From NCBI RefSeq assembly GCF_002849715.1, contig NZ_CP018863.1, positions 248,001-312,000 on the forward strand: DNA of 64,000 nucleotides, read 5' to 3'. The translations under genes and the position numbers were made by a program. Below, one piece after another: positions 1 through 8,329 of the stretch (its first letter is position 1; each line of letters begins with the position of its first letter). This stretch comes from Arthrobacter crystallopoietes. Lineage in GTDB: Bacteria; Actinomycetota; Actinomycetes; Actinomycetales; Micrococcaceae. The notes beneath the pieces are model-generated. The model searched no databases. It was given only the letters and a program-made list of their open reading frames with translations, and was not told where the DNA came from.

Positions 1-348
1 GTAGGACTCCAGCGTCGGCGGATCCAGCACCGGGCCGCGGGCCTCGGCGTAGATCTCCTCCATGTAACCGGCCATCGTGGCATGCTTCGCCGGTTTGCCG
101 GCCGCAATGTATTCGCGGGCGTGTGCCAGGCCGCGCTTGCGGTCCTGCGCAGCATGCAGATCCAGCCGCTCCAGGGCCTTGCGCAGCGCTTCCTGCCGCT
201 GCCCGGCAGTCGTGGGCCGGCCCTGCTGAAGGCAGCGCAGCGAGAACCCGTGCTCCACAAGCCCCTGCGCCCCGGACTCCGTCCCCGCGGACTCCTGTCC
301 GGGGGCCGGGGAACCGGAAACCGGTGCCGACTGCTCTTCCGCTGCCAT
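1..348 (-). CDS. Hypothetical protein, 3' end cut by window edge
   Basis: The visible 116 codons read inward from an ATG at 346-348 and run off the left edge without a stop. The first 30 or so residues are Ala/Pro/Ser/Glu-rich and look disordered. They are followed by a charged, probably helical stretch (residues about 45-85, rich in Arg, Lys, Ala and Leu). I do not recognise the family. The third codon positions are strongly GC-biased, as in real genes of this genome, which is the main reason for calling it. The C-terminal half is missing, so the function cannot be judged. Confidence 0.55.
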   Translation of the reverse strand, partial: MAAEEQSAPVSGSPAPGQESAGTESGAQGLVEHGFSLRCLQQGRPTTAGQRQEALRKALERLDLHAAQDRKRGLAHAREYIAAGKPAKHATMAGYMEEIYAEARGPVLDPPTLESY

Positions 349-511
349 AGCCTCAGTCCATCATCCGGCTGTGACAATACAGACGCTTATTCACAGCGTC
401 TGACGGATTCCCCGGATATTCTTCAAAATTCTTTTCCGCACCGGTTTCCAAGAGCCCGGCAGGAGGCACACCGGCAGGAACCATGCAATCGCGTAGAAGT
501 GCAGTTTGCAG

Positions 512-730
512 CTAAAGACCGCTGAGATCGCGGAAGGCTTCGCGGACAGCTACTTCGTGGGCGACGGCGTTGAACCTGAACATCGTTTCAGTGTCCGCGA
601 TCAGCCGTTCATTGCACTCTCGAAAGAGTTCCTCATTAACACGCCTCTGCAAAACCTCCAGATCAGGCTCGGACAGGCTTGAAAGATCTTTCGGAAACTC
701 GTCCGATGGTTTCAAAGCAGAGAACGGCAT
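512..730 (-). CDS. Small acidic hypothetical protein (72 aa)
   Basis: A 72-residue ORF starting MPFSALKPSDEF. It is soluble and acidic, with no signal peptide or membrane segment. Residues about 18-60 look helical (LSEPDLEVLQRRVNEELF and what follows). It stands alone between two intergenic stretches of about 160 and 230 bases in which I see nothing else. No family recognised. It could be a small regulatory or toxin/antitoxin-type protein, but nothing in the sequence proves this. Confidence 0.4.
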   Translation of the reverse strand: MPFSALKPSDEFPKDLSSLSEPDLEVLQRRVNEELFRECNERLIADTETMFRFNAVAHEVAVREAFRDLSGL

Positions 731-964
731 GTCAGATCCCTTCTCCAGCTACCCCAAGCTGGGCCTCCTAATGAATTCGGCGAGACGGCTGCTACCGCGT
801 CGACTTCTCCATTTGACCGCCGTTCCGCCAAACTGGCAATAGTTGCCGCATGGGAAATATTCAGGGCCGCGGACAAAGCCGGCGGTAGCTGAAAAGTCAC
901 CGCCCGGAACGTCTAGCGGACAGATTCGTAGACGTTCCCACATCCGGCGTGCAAGGGTGGTGCC

Positions 965-1279
965 ATGCAAACCGAGGACGACGTCCGACACATCTGCCTG
1001 TCATTTCCGGGAGTCACCGAGAGGCTCAGCTGGGGCAATCCGGCCTGGTTTGCGCGAACGTTGATGGCCCGCATGTGGGAGGATGGCGTGCTCACGGTCA
1101 AGACCCGGGAACGGGACGCCCTCGCCGGCACGTCCCCGGATATCTTCTTCTGGACGCCGCACCATGAACGCTCCCCCGAACTGGTGCTGGTGCGGCTTGA
1201 TCAGATCTCCGCTGAGGAGCTGGCCGAACTGCTGGATGATTCCTACCGCATCGCAGGCACGGTCAGGAAAGCCCGTTAA
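965..1279 (+). CDS. MmcQ/YjbR family protein
   Basis: A 104-residue protein of the MmcQ/YjbR fold, whose members are often annotated as DNA-binding although most lack a defined role. The family pattern is visible: N-terminal CLSFPGVTERLSWGNPAWF, a central strand region around VLTVKTRERDAL, and a C-terminal helix with EELAELLDDSYRIA. The length is normal. The ATG is preceded by an AAGGGTGG ribosome-binding site. Its stop overlaps by 4 bases the stop of the convergent acetyltransferase gene, so the two are arranged tail to tail. Confidence 0.85.
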   Translation: MQTEDDVRHICLSFPGVTERLSWGNPAWFARTLMARMWEDGVLTVKTRERDALAGTSPDIFFWTPHHERSPELVLVRLDQISAEELAELLDDSYRIAGTVRKAR

Positions 1280-1770
1280 TCCAGCTTCCGGTGCATGACA
1301 TGCAGCCCCACCAGCCCCTCAACCGGATGGTCGAACGCTTCCGGAATGGTCGCTAGGATTTCGAAGCCCAGTGACTCCCACAGCCGCACAGCCCTGACGT
1401 TGGAAGCAACGACGGCGTTGAATACCATCGCGCGGTAGCCGTCTGCCCGTGCCTGCTCCAGGACGTGGTCGGCCAAGGCCCTCGCGATACCTTTGCCGCC
1501 GCGGTCCGGGTGCACCATGAACCCGGCGTTCGCCACCCTGGCCGCAGCCCCGCCGTAGTTCGGGTGGAGCTCGGCAGTTCCGGTGACTGCACCGCCGTCG
1601 TCAATTGCTACAAAGGTACGGCCCTGGCCGGACAAATGCAGCCACTTCGCGCGAAGCGACTCTTCCGAGCTCTCGGGGTCCAGCGTGTAGGTCTCCCCCG
1701 CCCGGATGATCGGTTCCATGACGGACCAGATGCCGGGCCAGTCGGCGGCCGTGGCGTCGCGAATGTACAT
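1276..1770 (-). CDS. GNAT family N-acetyltransferase
   Basis: A 164-residue acetyltransferase that would transfer an acetyl group from acetyl-CoA to an amine. The sequence starts MYIRDATAADWPGIW, carries the acetyl-CoA-binding core with HPDRGGKGIARALADHVLEQA at about residues 90-110, and has the family C-terminal piece with RLWESLGFE. It resembles phosphinothricin acetyltransferase-like (YncA/Pat) members; the substrate is unknown. The start at 1770 is chosen because a GAGGAG site lies just upstream. A longer in-frame version would run into the neighbouring MMPL gene. Confidence 0.85.
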   Translation of the reverse strand: MYIRDATAADWPGIWSVMEPIIRAGETYTLDPESSEESLRAKWLHLSGQGRTFVAIDDGGAVTGTAELHPNYGGAAARVANAGFMVHPDRGGKGIARALADHVLEQARADGYRAMVFNAVVASNVRAVRLWESLGFEILATIPEAFDHPVEGLVGLHVMHRKLD

Positions 1771-1858
1771 AGTGCTCCTCGTGTCCAGGCCAGCCCGCCG
1801 GAGGGTTGCACGGCGGGCGGCAATTCCCGTCCGCCGTGCAAGCGTTATCAGCTTGAGG

Positions 1859-4477
1859 TCAGCGGACGGCTGCTTCCTCAAGCGTATCCGTGGCGCCGTC
1901 CGCAGGCGTGGCGGCAGAACCAGTAGGGACAAGCTTCGCCCCTTCGACATCGACGTCCGGCAGGATCTTGTCCAGCCAGTTCGGCATCCACCATGCGGAC
2001 TTGCCCAGCAAATGCATGGCCGCGGGGATCAGCGTCATACGCACCACGAAGGCATCCAGCAGCACACCCAGCGCCAGCGCGAAGCCAATGGGCCGGACCA
2101 TGGTCAGGTGGGAGAAGATGAAGCCGGCAAACACGGAAACCATGATGATCGCGGCGGCCGTGACCACCTTGGCGCCGTGGTTGAAGCCGCTGACCACCGC
2201 GGCACGTGCGTCCTCGCCATGGGCAAAGGATTCGCGCATGCCCGAGACCAGGAACATCTGGTAATCCATCGCCAGGCCGAAGAGCACGCCGATCAGGATC
2301 ATCGGCAGGAAGCTCAGGATCGGGCCCGGATGGTGGACGCCGAAGACCTCGCTCAGCCAGCCCCACTGGTAGATCGCCACGACGGCGCCGAAGCTCGCGC
2401 CGAGCGACAGCAGGAAACCGGCGGTAGCCAGCAGCGGCACCAGGATGGAGCGGAAAACCAGCAGCAGCAGGATCAGCGAGAGCCCGATGACAATGGCCAG
2501 ATAGACCGGCATGGCATCGGCCAGCTTGTCCGAGACGTCGATCTGCATGGCGGGCTGGCCCGTCAACGAAACCCCGACGCCGGTGCTCGCCTCGAGTGCG
2601 TCGGCTTCGGCCCGAAGGTTGTGGACCAGGTCTTCGGTGCTCTGTGCCGCCGGGCCTTCCTCCGGAATGACCTGCAGGACTGCGGTGCGGCCGTCCTCGC
2701 TGGTGCCGGTGGGCACCGCGGCGGAGACGTGGTCCATGGCGCGCAGTTCCTGCGACAGCTCCAGCAGTGCCTCGTCCTTGGCTGTGCCTTCGAGGCCTTC
2801 GGGCAGGTCCGCCACGATGATCAGCGGACCGTTGATGCCTTCACCGAAGTTCTCGCCGAGCTGAGTGTAGGCCTGGTAGGCCGTGGAGTCCGCGGGTTCG
2901 GAGCTGCCGTCGGGCAGGCCCAGCCGCAGTTCGGCGGCGGGAACCGCCATGAGTCCAAGAACCGCCACGCCGGCTACCAAGGACAGCCACGAATGACGGG
3001 TGACGGCCTTGCCCCAGCTGCGCTTGGGATCGTTGTAGAACTCTCCACCCGCCGTCGTTGTTTGAACGGTATTTTCACTAACCGGGCCGCTCATTCCGGC
3101 CCTGGCCCAGGCCCGCGTGGACAGGATCCGCTTGCCCATGATCGAGAGCATGGCCGGGGTCAACGTCAAAGCAACGACGACGGCGACCGCCACCGTTGCG
3201 GCACCGGCGAGGCCCAGCACGGTCAGGAACGGGATGCCCGGGACCGCGAGCGCGGCGAGGGCGATGATCACGGTCAGGCCCGCGAAGAGCACCGCGTTGC
3301 CGGAGGTGCCGGTGGCGCGGCCAATGGATTCGACCAGCGGCACGCCGGAGAGCAGCTGCGTGCGGTGTCGGTTGACGATGAAGAGCGAGTAGTCGATGCC
3401 CACGGCCAGGCCGAGCATCAGGGCCAGGACCGGCGAGATGGAGCTCATTTCGACGACGCCGCTGAGGGCCATGGTGCCGCCGACGCCTACGCCGACGCCG
3501 ATGACCGCCATCAGCAGCGGCAGTCCGGCTGCGATGAGCGTGCCGAGCATGAGGATCAGGACGGCTGCCGCGACCGCGATACCGATAATCTCCGCGGCGC
3601 CGAAGAGCTGGGAGATGTCCTCGACGATGTCCTTGCTGTACTCCGCCTGCAGGCCGGGAACGAGGCCCGCCTCGGTGATCTGCTGGACTTGGTCGCGGTC
3701 TGCCTTGGCGACCTCCATCATGGGCTGTTCGAACTGGACCTGCACAAAGGCGGCCGAGCCGTCCTCGGAAACGAAGCGCAGGCCTTCGGAGGATTGCTGC
3801 TGCAGCTTCGCTGCTTCAAGCTCGGCGACGCCGGACTCGTACTCCGCGCGGCCGTCTTCAAGCTGCTGCTCGGCTTCGGCCAGCTGGGCCTGGGCCGCTT
3901 CCAGCTGGGCGCGCTGCGGCTCCAGCTGTGCGCGGGCCTGCTCCGCCATAGCGGTTTGGCCGGCCGCCTCGAGCTGCTGGATCTGCGCCTCGGCGGTTTC
4001 GAGCTGCTGCTGGGCCGGTGCAAGCTGGGCCTTGCCGGCGTCCAGCTCGGCCTGGCCTGCCTCCAGTTGCTGCTTGGCGGATTCCAGTTCGGCTTCGCCG
4101 TCGTCAATCATTTCCGGTGCATCGTCCAGGGAGCGCTGCAGTTCGAGCGGATCGGTGGCGCTCTTGACGGCGTCGTTGTCCGTCAGTTGTTGGGAGATCG
4201 CGGTGATCGCGTCTTCCTGCTCGGCGGTGAAGGCCGTGCCGTCCTCGGTGGTGAAGACAATGGTGCCCAGGCCGCCTGAGGCCTCCGGCATCTTCTCCTT
4301 CAGCTCATCCAGCACGCCCTGTGCAGGCGTGCCGGGGATGGTGAAGGTATTGGACAACGTCCCGCTGAACGCAACGAGGGAACCGCCGACGGCCACCATG
4401 ATGGCCAGCCAGGCGGAGACGAACCACCACCGCTTGCGGGCGGCGAACTTGCCAAGGGAATACAGCAGCGAGGCCAT
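1859..4477 (-). CDS. MMPL/RND family transporter with coiled-coil insertion
   Basis: An 872-residue integral membrane exporter of the MMPL branch of the RND superfamily, driven by the proton gradient. TM1 is at about residues 16-38, followed by a large extracytoplasmic domain, a block of five or six TM helices at about 290-440, a second extracytoplasmic domain at about 500-650 and a final TM block at about 655-830. The family motif AVGIDYSLFIVNRHRTQL is clear, and its counterpart GLAMDYQMFLVSGMRES lies in the second half. Residues 127-230 form a Gln/Ala/Glu/Leu-rich coiled coil within the first external domain. It sits 3 bases downstream of a TetR gene and is very probably co-transcribed with it. 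The cargo could be a lipid, drug or dye. Confidence 0.92.
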   Translation of the reverse strand: MASLLYSLGKFAARKRWWFVSAWLAIMVAVGGSLVAFSGTLSNTFTIPGTPAQGVLDELKEKMPEASGGLGTIVFTTEDGTAFTAEQEDAITAISQQLTDNDAVKSATDPLELQRSLDDAPEMIDDGEAELESAKQQLEAGQAELDAGKAQLAPAQQQLETAEAQIQQLEAAGQTAMAEQARAQLEPQRAQLEAAQAQLAEAEQQLEDGRAEYESGVAELEAAKLQQQSSEGLRFVSEDGSAAFVQVQFEQPMMEVAKADRDQVQQITEAGLVPGLQAEYSKDIVEDISQLFGAAEIIGIAVAAAVLILMLGTLIAAGLPLLMAVIGVGVGVGGTMALSGVVEMSSISPVLALMLGLAVGIDYSLFIVNRHRTQLLSGVPLVESIGRATGTSGNAVLFAGLTVIIALAALAVPGIPFLTVLGLAGAATVAVAVVVALTLTPAMLSIMGKRILSTRAWARAGMSGPVSENTVQTTTAGGEFYNDPKRSWGKAVTRHSWLSLVAGVAVLGLMAVPAAELRLGLPDGSSEPADSTAYQAYTQLGENFGEGINGPLIIVADLPEGLEGTAKDEALLELSQELRAMDHVSAAVPTGTSEDGRTAVLQVIPEEGPAAQSTEDLVHNLRAEADALEASTGVGVSLTGQPAMQIDVSDKLADAMPVYLAIVIGLSLILLLLVFRSILVPLLATAGFLLSLGASFGAVVAIYQWGWLSEVFGVHHPGPILSFLPMILIGVLFGLAMDYQMFLVSGMRESFAHGEDARAAVVSGFNHGAKVVTAAAIIMVSVFAGFIFSHLTMVRPIGFALALGVLLDAFVVRMTLIPAAMHLLGKSAWWMPNWLDKILPDVDVEGAKLVPTGSAATPADGATDTLEEAAVR

Positions 4478-4480
4478 GCG

Positions 4481-5119
4481 TCAGGAGTCCTTCGAAAGTG
4501 AGTTGAAGCCGGTGCGGAGCATGCCGATGCTCACCAGCAGATGCTTTTGGAACGAGCCTGCGTCCGGTGAGCGGCCGGCAGTTTCGGCGGCGGCTTCCCG
4601 CATGGCGGCCTGGCCACAGGCGATCAGTGCACCGGCGAGCGAATTGATCAGCAGGTCGCTCTCGGACTGGGGCAAGCGGACGCGCAGGCCCTCTTCGAGT
4701 TTCTGCTGGGCCTTGTTCCAGACCTGCAGCTGCATGCGCTCCAGCTGGGGATCGTCCTCCCCCATCGCGTAGATCTCGCAGAGCAGCGCCATCTGTTCCT
4801 GGGAAACGTCCCCGCCCAAGGTGGCGAGCACGGCGTCCATGATCGGCTCGTCGGCCGGCCGGTTATAGAGCTGCGCGAAGGCGCCTTCTAGGAACTCCTC
4901 CACCGGACGCGTGAGTGCGGCCTCGATGGACGGGAAATAGTTGAAGAAGGTGCGGCGGGAGATTGCAGCCTCTTCGGCCAGTTGGTCAACGGTGAAGCCG
5001 CCGGGCCCATGGGCACGGGCGAGGCTAAGCGCCGCCGTCGATATGGCAGTCCGGGTGGCGCGCTTGTTCAGCTCGCGGCGGCCGCCGGAGTCGGCTGATG
5101 GGGATTGTTCCGATGTCAC
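4481..5119 (-). CDS. TetR/AcrR family regulator, probably of the adjacent MMPL pump
   Basis: A 212-residue repressor-type regulator. The N-terminal helix-turn-helix lies at about residues 18-65 and includes GGFTVDQLAEEAAISRRTFF followed by NYFPS, the TetR signature. The C-terminal part is the ligand-binding domain. The start is a GTG at 5117-5119. Only 3 bases separate it from the transporter gene. Such pairs are usually autoregulated and relieved by a pump substrate. An inverted repeat about 20 bases upstream is a good operator candidate. Confidence 0.9.
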   Translation of the reverse strand: MTSEQSPSADSGGRRELNKRATRTAISTAALSLARAHGPGGFTVDQLAEEAAISRRTFFNYFPSIEAALTRPVEEFLEGAFAQLYNRPADEPIMDAVLATLGGDVSQEQMALLCEIYAMGEDDPQLERMQLQVWNKAQQKLEEGLRVRLPQSESDLLINSLAGALIACGQAAMREAAAETAGRSPDAGSFQKHLLVSIGMLRTGFNSLSKDS

Positions 5120-5140
5120 TCATCTACGATAAACCCAAAC

Positions 5141-5165
5141 TTGCACACCATGCAAAATTGCACAC
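5141..5165. promoter_or_regulatory. Candidate TetR operator: TTGCA/TGCAA repeats
   Basis: TTGCACACCATGCAA (5141-5155) is an inverted repeat with 5-base arms, TTGCA and TGCAA. The second arm also pairs with a following TTGCA across two bases, giving TGCAA-AA-TTGCA. TTGCACAC occurs twice, 17 bases apart. The element lies 22-46 bases upstream of the GTG of the TetR gene, where autoregulatory operators usually sit. Binding is inferred. Confidence 0.5.
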
Positions 5166-5175
5166 GAGGCATTGT

Positions 5176-5739
5176 CTATCGTGAGTTCTGGTAGTTCACG
5201 AACCGCTTGACATCGTCGAGCTCCTGCTGGAGATCTTCGATGGTCTGCCTGTAGCTTGCGGACTCTGCTTTTTGCCACTTCTTGCGGACAACGAGGGCGA
5301 AAAGTGCCAACGGAATCACCGCAAGGCATCCCCATCCGGCCGCAGCGAAGAAGTCGAGAGCAACGGGAATCGCCTGCTGAATATCCCGGACAACGTTGAT
5401 CCTCGCCACGATGTCGTCCATGACGGAGTCGAGCGGTTGCAGATGTTGTCCGATCATCGGAGTGCCCGACAATGACGGGGCGGACAGCGGAGCATCATCA
5501 GACCAGCGTGGATCTCCCGGATGCGCAACCACATAGATTCCGGAAGCGATGTTGGCAGCGATGAAGGTCGCAACGGCCCCAAGGGCCCCCGCAAGCAGTT
5601 TTCGCGCCTGCCGCAGGCCTCTTGGCGGATGCGCCAGACGCTTAGGTGAATGCCATAGATACGCCACCACCCCCATCACGATTGTCAGTATCCAAATGCC
5701 CGCGCTAAATTGCTCGATACTGATTTCAGCCAGTGCCAC
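5176..5739 (-). CDS. Membrane protein with C-terminal coiled coil, unknown function
   Basis: About 187 residues with three probable TM segments: an N-terminal one (ILTIVMGVVAYLW), a second within LLAGALGAVATFIAANIASGIY, and a third (AVIPLALFALVV) followed by the positive patch RKKWQK. The last 35 residues are polar and helical (TIEDLQQELDDVKRF) and probably form a cytoplasmic coiled coil. A Pro/Ser-rich loop with SAPSLSGTP lies between TM2 and TM3. The GTG at 5739 has an AGGAG upstream; a TTG at 5766 would add nine residues. No family recognised. The gene stands alone between the TetR operator and a 300-base gap. Confidence 0.6.
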   Translation of the reverse strand: MALAEISIEQFSAGIWILTIVMGVVAYLWHSPKRLAHPPRGLRQARKLLAGALGAVATFIAANIASGIYVVAHPGDPRWSDDAPLSAPSLSGTPMIGQHLQPLDSVMDDIVARINVVRDIQQAIPVALDFFAAAGWGCLAVIPLALFALVVRKKWQKAESASYRQTIEDLQQELDDVKRFVNYQNSR

Positions 5740-6035
5740 GGGAATGACCGCTCCTAGGAAGTACAAGGTAGATTCTCAGCCTTGACGCTGCCGATTCTTG
5801 CGGACACGTAGCGTCTGCAGGTTATCGACTCGCATGATGGCGGACAAAGGCCAAGCATCAAGAACACGGTGAATGACCTTAGAAGAATAGGGGACGCGTC
5901 ACCTACGACGCGTCTGGACTGCGACTATTACGGTCACGATTGAGATGCGATGTCGGCAGGCATGCGTTGAGACGGTTTCCTCGCTGTATGGGCGCGCGCT
6001 GGCCCACGAGCATCACGAACTGTCAGGATGGGTTC

Positions 6036-6767
6036 ATGCCATCAGTTCACGGCAGGCAAAAGGACCAAGGACAGGCAGCACACCAGGAGCCTCCTGCCGA
6101 CTGGTTTACGCTGCTGGAGCGAATCACCGCTGAAATCACAGAGCTGCTGGAAAACCGGCGGATCTGGTTGAAGATGACTGCACGTTCTGCAGGACAGGAA
6201 ACCGATAGCCACTTCCAGAGTGCCGATGGATGGGGCAGTGCTGCGGCTTCACCGGACGGGCAAAGCTGGCTGGCCATGCTCTACTACCGCGACGCAGGGT
6301 TGGGAATCCGGCGGATGGTCGACGGCGACCGGCGGACCGGCTCGTTCAAGCGGCTACTGCAAAAGATGGCGGAGGAGCCTAGGTTGTTGGCCGCTGATTG
6401 GTTCCTCGGTGACGCAACCGGAGAACGCCGTCGTGAATTGGATCTTGCTTTCAAGACGGAGGCAGACACGCTGAAGTTCGGGCACCTGAATCCTGCGGTG
6501 CCCCGCGCGGACCTTGCCGCGCTGACCGAGAAGACCGCGGGGATCAAGTGCTATGTGGACCAGCACATCACCCATGCCCAGCTTGACCCGCACTCAACCA
6601 TGCCTACGCCGTCGGACATAAATGAGGCACTGGACCTGCTGGCGCGGTTGCTGGACAAGTACACGTTCCTGCTGCGTCCACCGCGGGACGATTCAGGATC
6701 CGACGATTCCGGTCCCGGGGAGGCCGGTGCCGCCGTGCCTGACGCTACTGCTGGGCCCAGAGGTTAA
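6036..6767 (+). CDS. Hypothetical protein, AbiU2/HEPN-like at best
   Basis: A 243-residue soluble protein. The N-terminal 25 residues are polar. Next comes a helical segment (WFTLLERITAEITELLENRR), then a mixed region with DGQSWLAMLYYRDAGLGIRR and VDGDRRTGSFKRLLQKM, then a long helical part ending INEALDLLARLLDKYTFLLR. The C-terminal helix and overall pattern recall AbiU2-type HEPN proteins, some of which act in abortive infection, but the resemblance is weak and unproven. The ATG at 6036 is chosen for the AGGA 7 bases upstream. The last 23 bases overlap the end of the convergent aldo/keto reductase gene. Confidence 0.65.
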   Translation: MPSVHGRQKDQGQAAHQEPPADWFTLLERITAEITELLENRRIWLKMTARSAGQETDSHFQSADGWGSAAASPDGQSWLAMLYYRDAGLGIRRMVDGDRRTGSFKRLLQKMAEEPRLLAADWFLGDATGERRRELDLAFKTEADTLKFGHLNPAVPRADLAALTEKTAGIKCYVDQHITHAQLDPHSTMPTPSDINEALDLLARLLDKYTFLLRPPRDDSGSDDSGPGEAGAAVPDATAGPRG

Positions 6768-7782
6768 TGCCGGATTCCACTGCATACTGGTCGATCATGT
6801 CGATCTCCTCCAGGGAGAAATCCAGGTTCTCGACGGCAGCGAGATTGTCCTCGAGCTGCTTCACGCTGGAGGCGCCGATAAGCGCCGAGGTGACCTGGCC
6901 GCCCTTGCGCTGCTCGCGGAGCACCCAGGCGATCGCGAGCTGGGCCAGCGACTGACCTCGGCCGGCGGCAATCTGGTTCAAGGCGCGGACGCGCGAAAGC
7001 CGGTCTTCATTCAGCCAGTCCGCCGCGAAGGACTTGTTCTGGGCAACCCGCGAGTCCTGCGGGATCCCGCCGAGATAGCGGTCCGTCAGCAGGCCCTGGG
7101 CCAGCGGGGAGAAAGCGATCGAGCCCAGGCCCTCTTCCTCGAGGACTTCGAGCAGGTTGGGGCTGCCGTCTTCGACCCAGCGGTTGAGCATGGAGTAGGA
7201 CGGCTGGTGGATCAGCAGCGGCGTGCCGAGTTTTCGCATGATCCGTGCGGCGTCGCGGGTCTGCTCCGGTGTGTAGGAGGAGATACCGGCGTACAACGCC
7301 TTGCCGGAACGCACGGCCTGGTCCAGGGCACCCATGGTCTCTTCGAGCGGGGTCTGCGGATCCGGACGGTGGCTGTAGAAGATGTCGACGTAGTCCAGCT
7401 CCATCCGCTTCAGGGACTGGTCGAGGCTGGAGAGCAGGTACTTCCGCGATCCCCATTCGCCGTACGGGCCCGGCCACATCAGGTAGCCGGCTTTCGTGGA
7501 GATGATGAGTTCATCGCGGTACGGCAGGAAGTCCTCCCGCATATGCCGACCAAAGTTGGTCTCGGCGCTGCCGGCGGGCGGGCCGTAGTTGTTGGCGAGG
7601 TCGAAATGGGTGACACCCAGATCGAAGGCGCGGCGCAGGATGGCGCGCTGGGTTTCGAACGGTTTGTCGTCGCCGAAGTTGTGCCACAGGCCCAGAGAAA
7701 CCGCCGGGAGCCGCAGTCCACTGCGTCCTACCCGGCGGTATGGAATCTTCTCGTAGCGGTTGCCCGCAGCCTCAAACGTCAT
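6745..7782 (-). CDS. Aldo/keto reductase, L-glyceraldehyde 3-phosphate reductase type
   Basis: A 345-residue NADPH-dependent reductase with a TIM-barrel fold. It closely fits the YghZ/MgrA subgroup (AKR14), which detoxifies L-glyceraldehyde 3-phosphate and methylglyoxal. The tetrad is visible: Asp and Tyr in THFDLANNYGPP, Lys in ELIISTKAGY and His in DIFYSHRPDP. The subgroup mark GSRKYLLSSLDQSLKRM is also present. The C-terminal cofactor-binding part has ALIGASSVKQLEDN. Length is normal. It may be co-transcribed with the upstream doxX, 45 bases away. Confidence 0.92.
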   Translation of the reverse strand: MTFEAAGNRYEKIPYRRVGRSGLRLPAVSLGLWHNFGDDKPFETQRAILRRAFDLGVTHFDLANNYGPPAGSAETNFGRHMREDFLPYRDELIISTKAGYLMWPGPYGEWGSRKYLLSSLDQSLKRMELDYVDIFYSHRPDPQTPLEETMGALDQAVRSGKALYAGISSYTPEQTRDAARIMRKLGTPLLIHQPSYSMLNRWVEDGSPNLLEVLEEEGLGSIAFSPLAQGLLTDRYLGGIPQDSRVAQNKSFAADWLNEDRLSRVRALNQIAAGRGQSLAQLAIAWVLREQRKGGQVTSALIGASSVKQLEDNLAAVENLDFSLEEIDMIDQYAVESGINLWAQQ

Positions 7783-7827
7783 TCGTCCATCATGCGTTTA
7801 CCTTCCGGTCGCTTTCAAATCGAAAAT

Positions 7828-8238
7828 TCAGTGCTTGTCGCCCGAGGACAGGCGGTTAAGGGCCAGAGCGCCGACGAGGAGTCCGAAATCACGCAGGGCG
7901 ACATCGAAGTAACCGGGCACCAACAACAGGTTGATGATGATGCCGGCGAGCCAGGCAGCGACGACCAGCGAGCCGATCCGCGGCTTCCATGCCACGAGAA
8001 TGCCGGCGAGGATCTCTATAACGCCGACGGCATACATGAATGCTTGCGGGGAAACCGGGATGATGTCGGTCGCGATGGGAGCCAGGTAGGTGGTCCAGTC
8101 GACCATCACGTTGAAGAACTTATCGAGGCCGAAGAGAATCGGCGCGATGGTGAAGACGGTACGCAGCAGCAAAAAGGCCTGGTGCGTATGGCTGCGCAGA
8201 CCAGGGCGGTCTGCTAGGCGGGGCTGGTGGGTGACCAT
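7828..8238 (-). CDS. DoxX family membrane protein
   Basis: A 136-residue membrane protein with about four TM segments (for example AFMYAVGVIEILAGILVAW and VVAAWLAGIIINLLLVPGYF). It matches DoxX/YkgB-like proteins, whose roles are loosely tied to redox and thiol stress at the membrane. The ATG is preceded by AAAGGA. It is divergent from an HTH regulator with a cysteine-rich C-terminus, and the intervening 91 bases carry two inverted repeats, so regulation by that protein is likely (inference). Confidence 0.8.
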   Translation of the reverse strand: MVTHQPRLADRPGLRSHTHQAFLLLRTVFTIAPILFGLDKFFNVMVDWTTYLAPIATDIIPVSPQAFMYAVGVIEILAGILVAWKPRIGSLVVAAWLAGIIINLLLVPGYFDVALRDFGLLVGALALNRLSSGDKH

Positions 8239-8246
8239 GACCGTTC

Positions 8247-8321
8247 CTTTCTAAAAGTAGTGATACTTGACTTTAGAAAGACGCGGCTGTTATGTCAATG
8301 GTCATTGTTTTTAGAGTAAAA
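8247..8321. promoter_or_regulatory. Two inverted repeats in a divergent promoter region
   Basis: CTTTCTAAA (8247-8255) and TTTAGAAAG (8272-8280) are perfect 9-base inverted arms separated by 16 bases. A second element, TTTTA-GAG-TAAAA, spans 8309-8321 and ends 8 bases before the regulator's ATG. Both share a TTTAGA-like core. The stretch is clearly more AT-rich than its surroundings and lies between divergent doxX and an HTH regulator. Operator function is inferred. Confidence 0.5.
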
Positions 8322-8329
8322 TCGCAGGT

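Noticed and set aside
749..991. Minus-strand ORF of 80 codons in the 731-964 gap
   Set aside because: No ribosome site, no family pattern and overlap with the MmcQ-like gene start. I see nothing supportable in this gap.
1706..4279. Plus-strand ORF of 857 codons
   Set aside because: It lies wholly antisense to the MMPL gene, has low-complexity composition (runs of His, Gln, Asp and Gly) and shows no family features. Open frames opposite GC-rich genes are expected.
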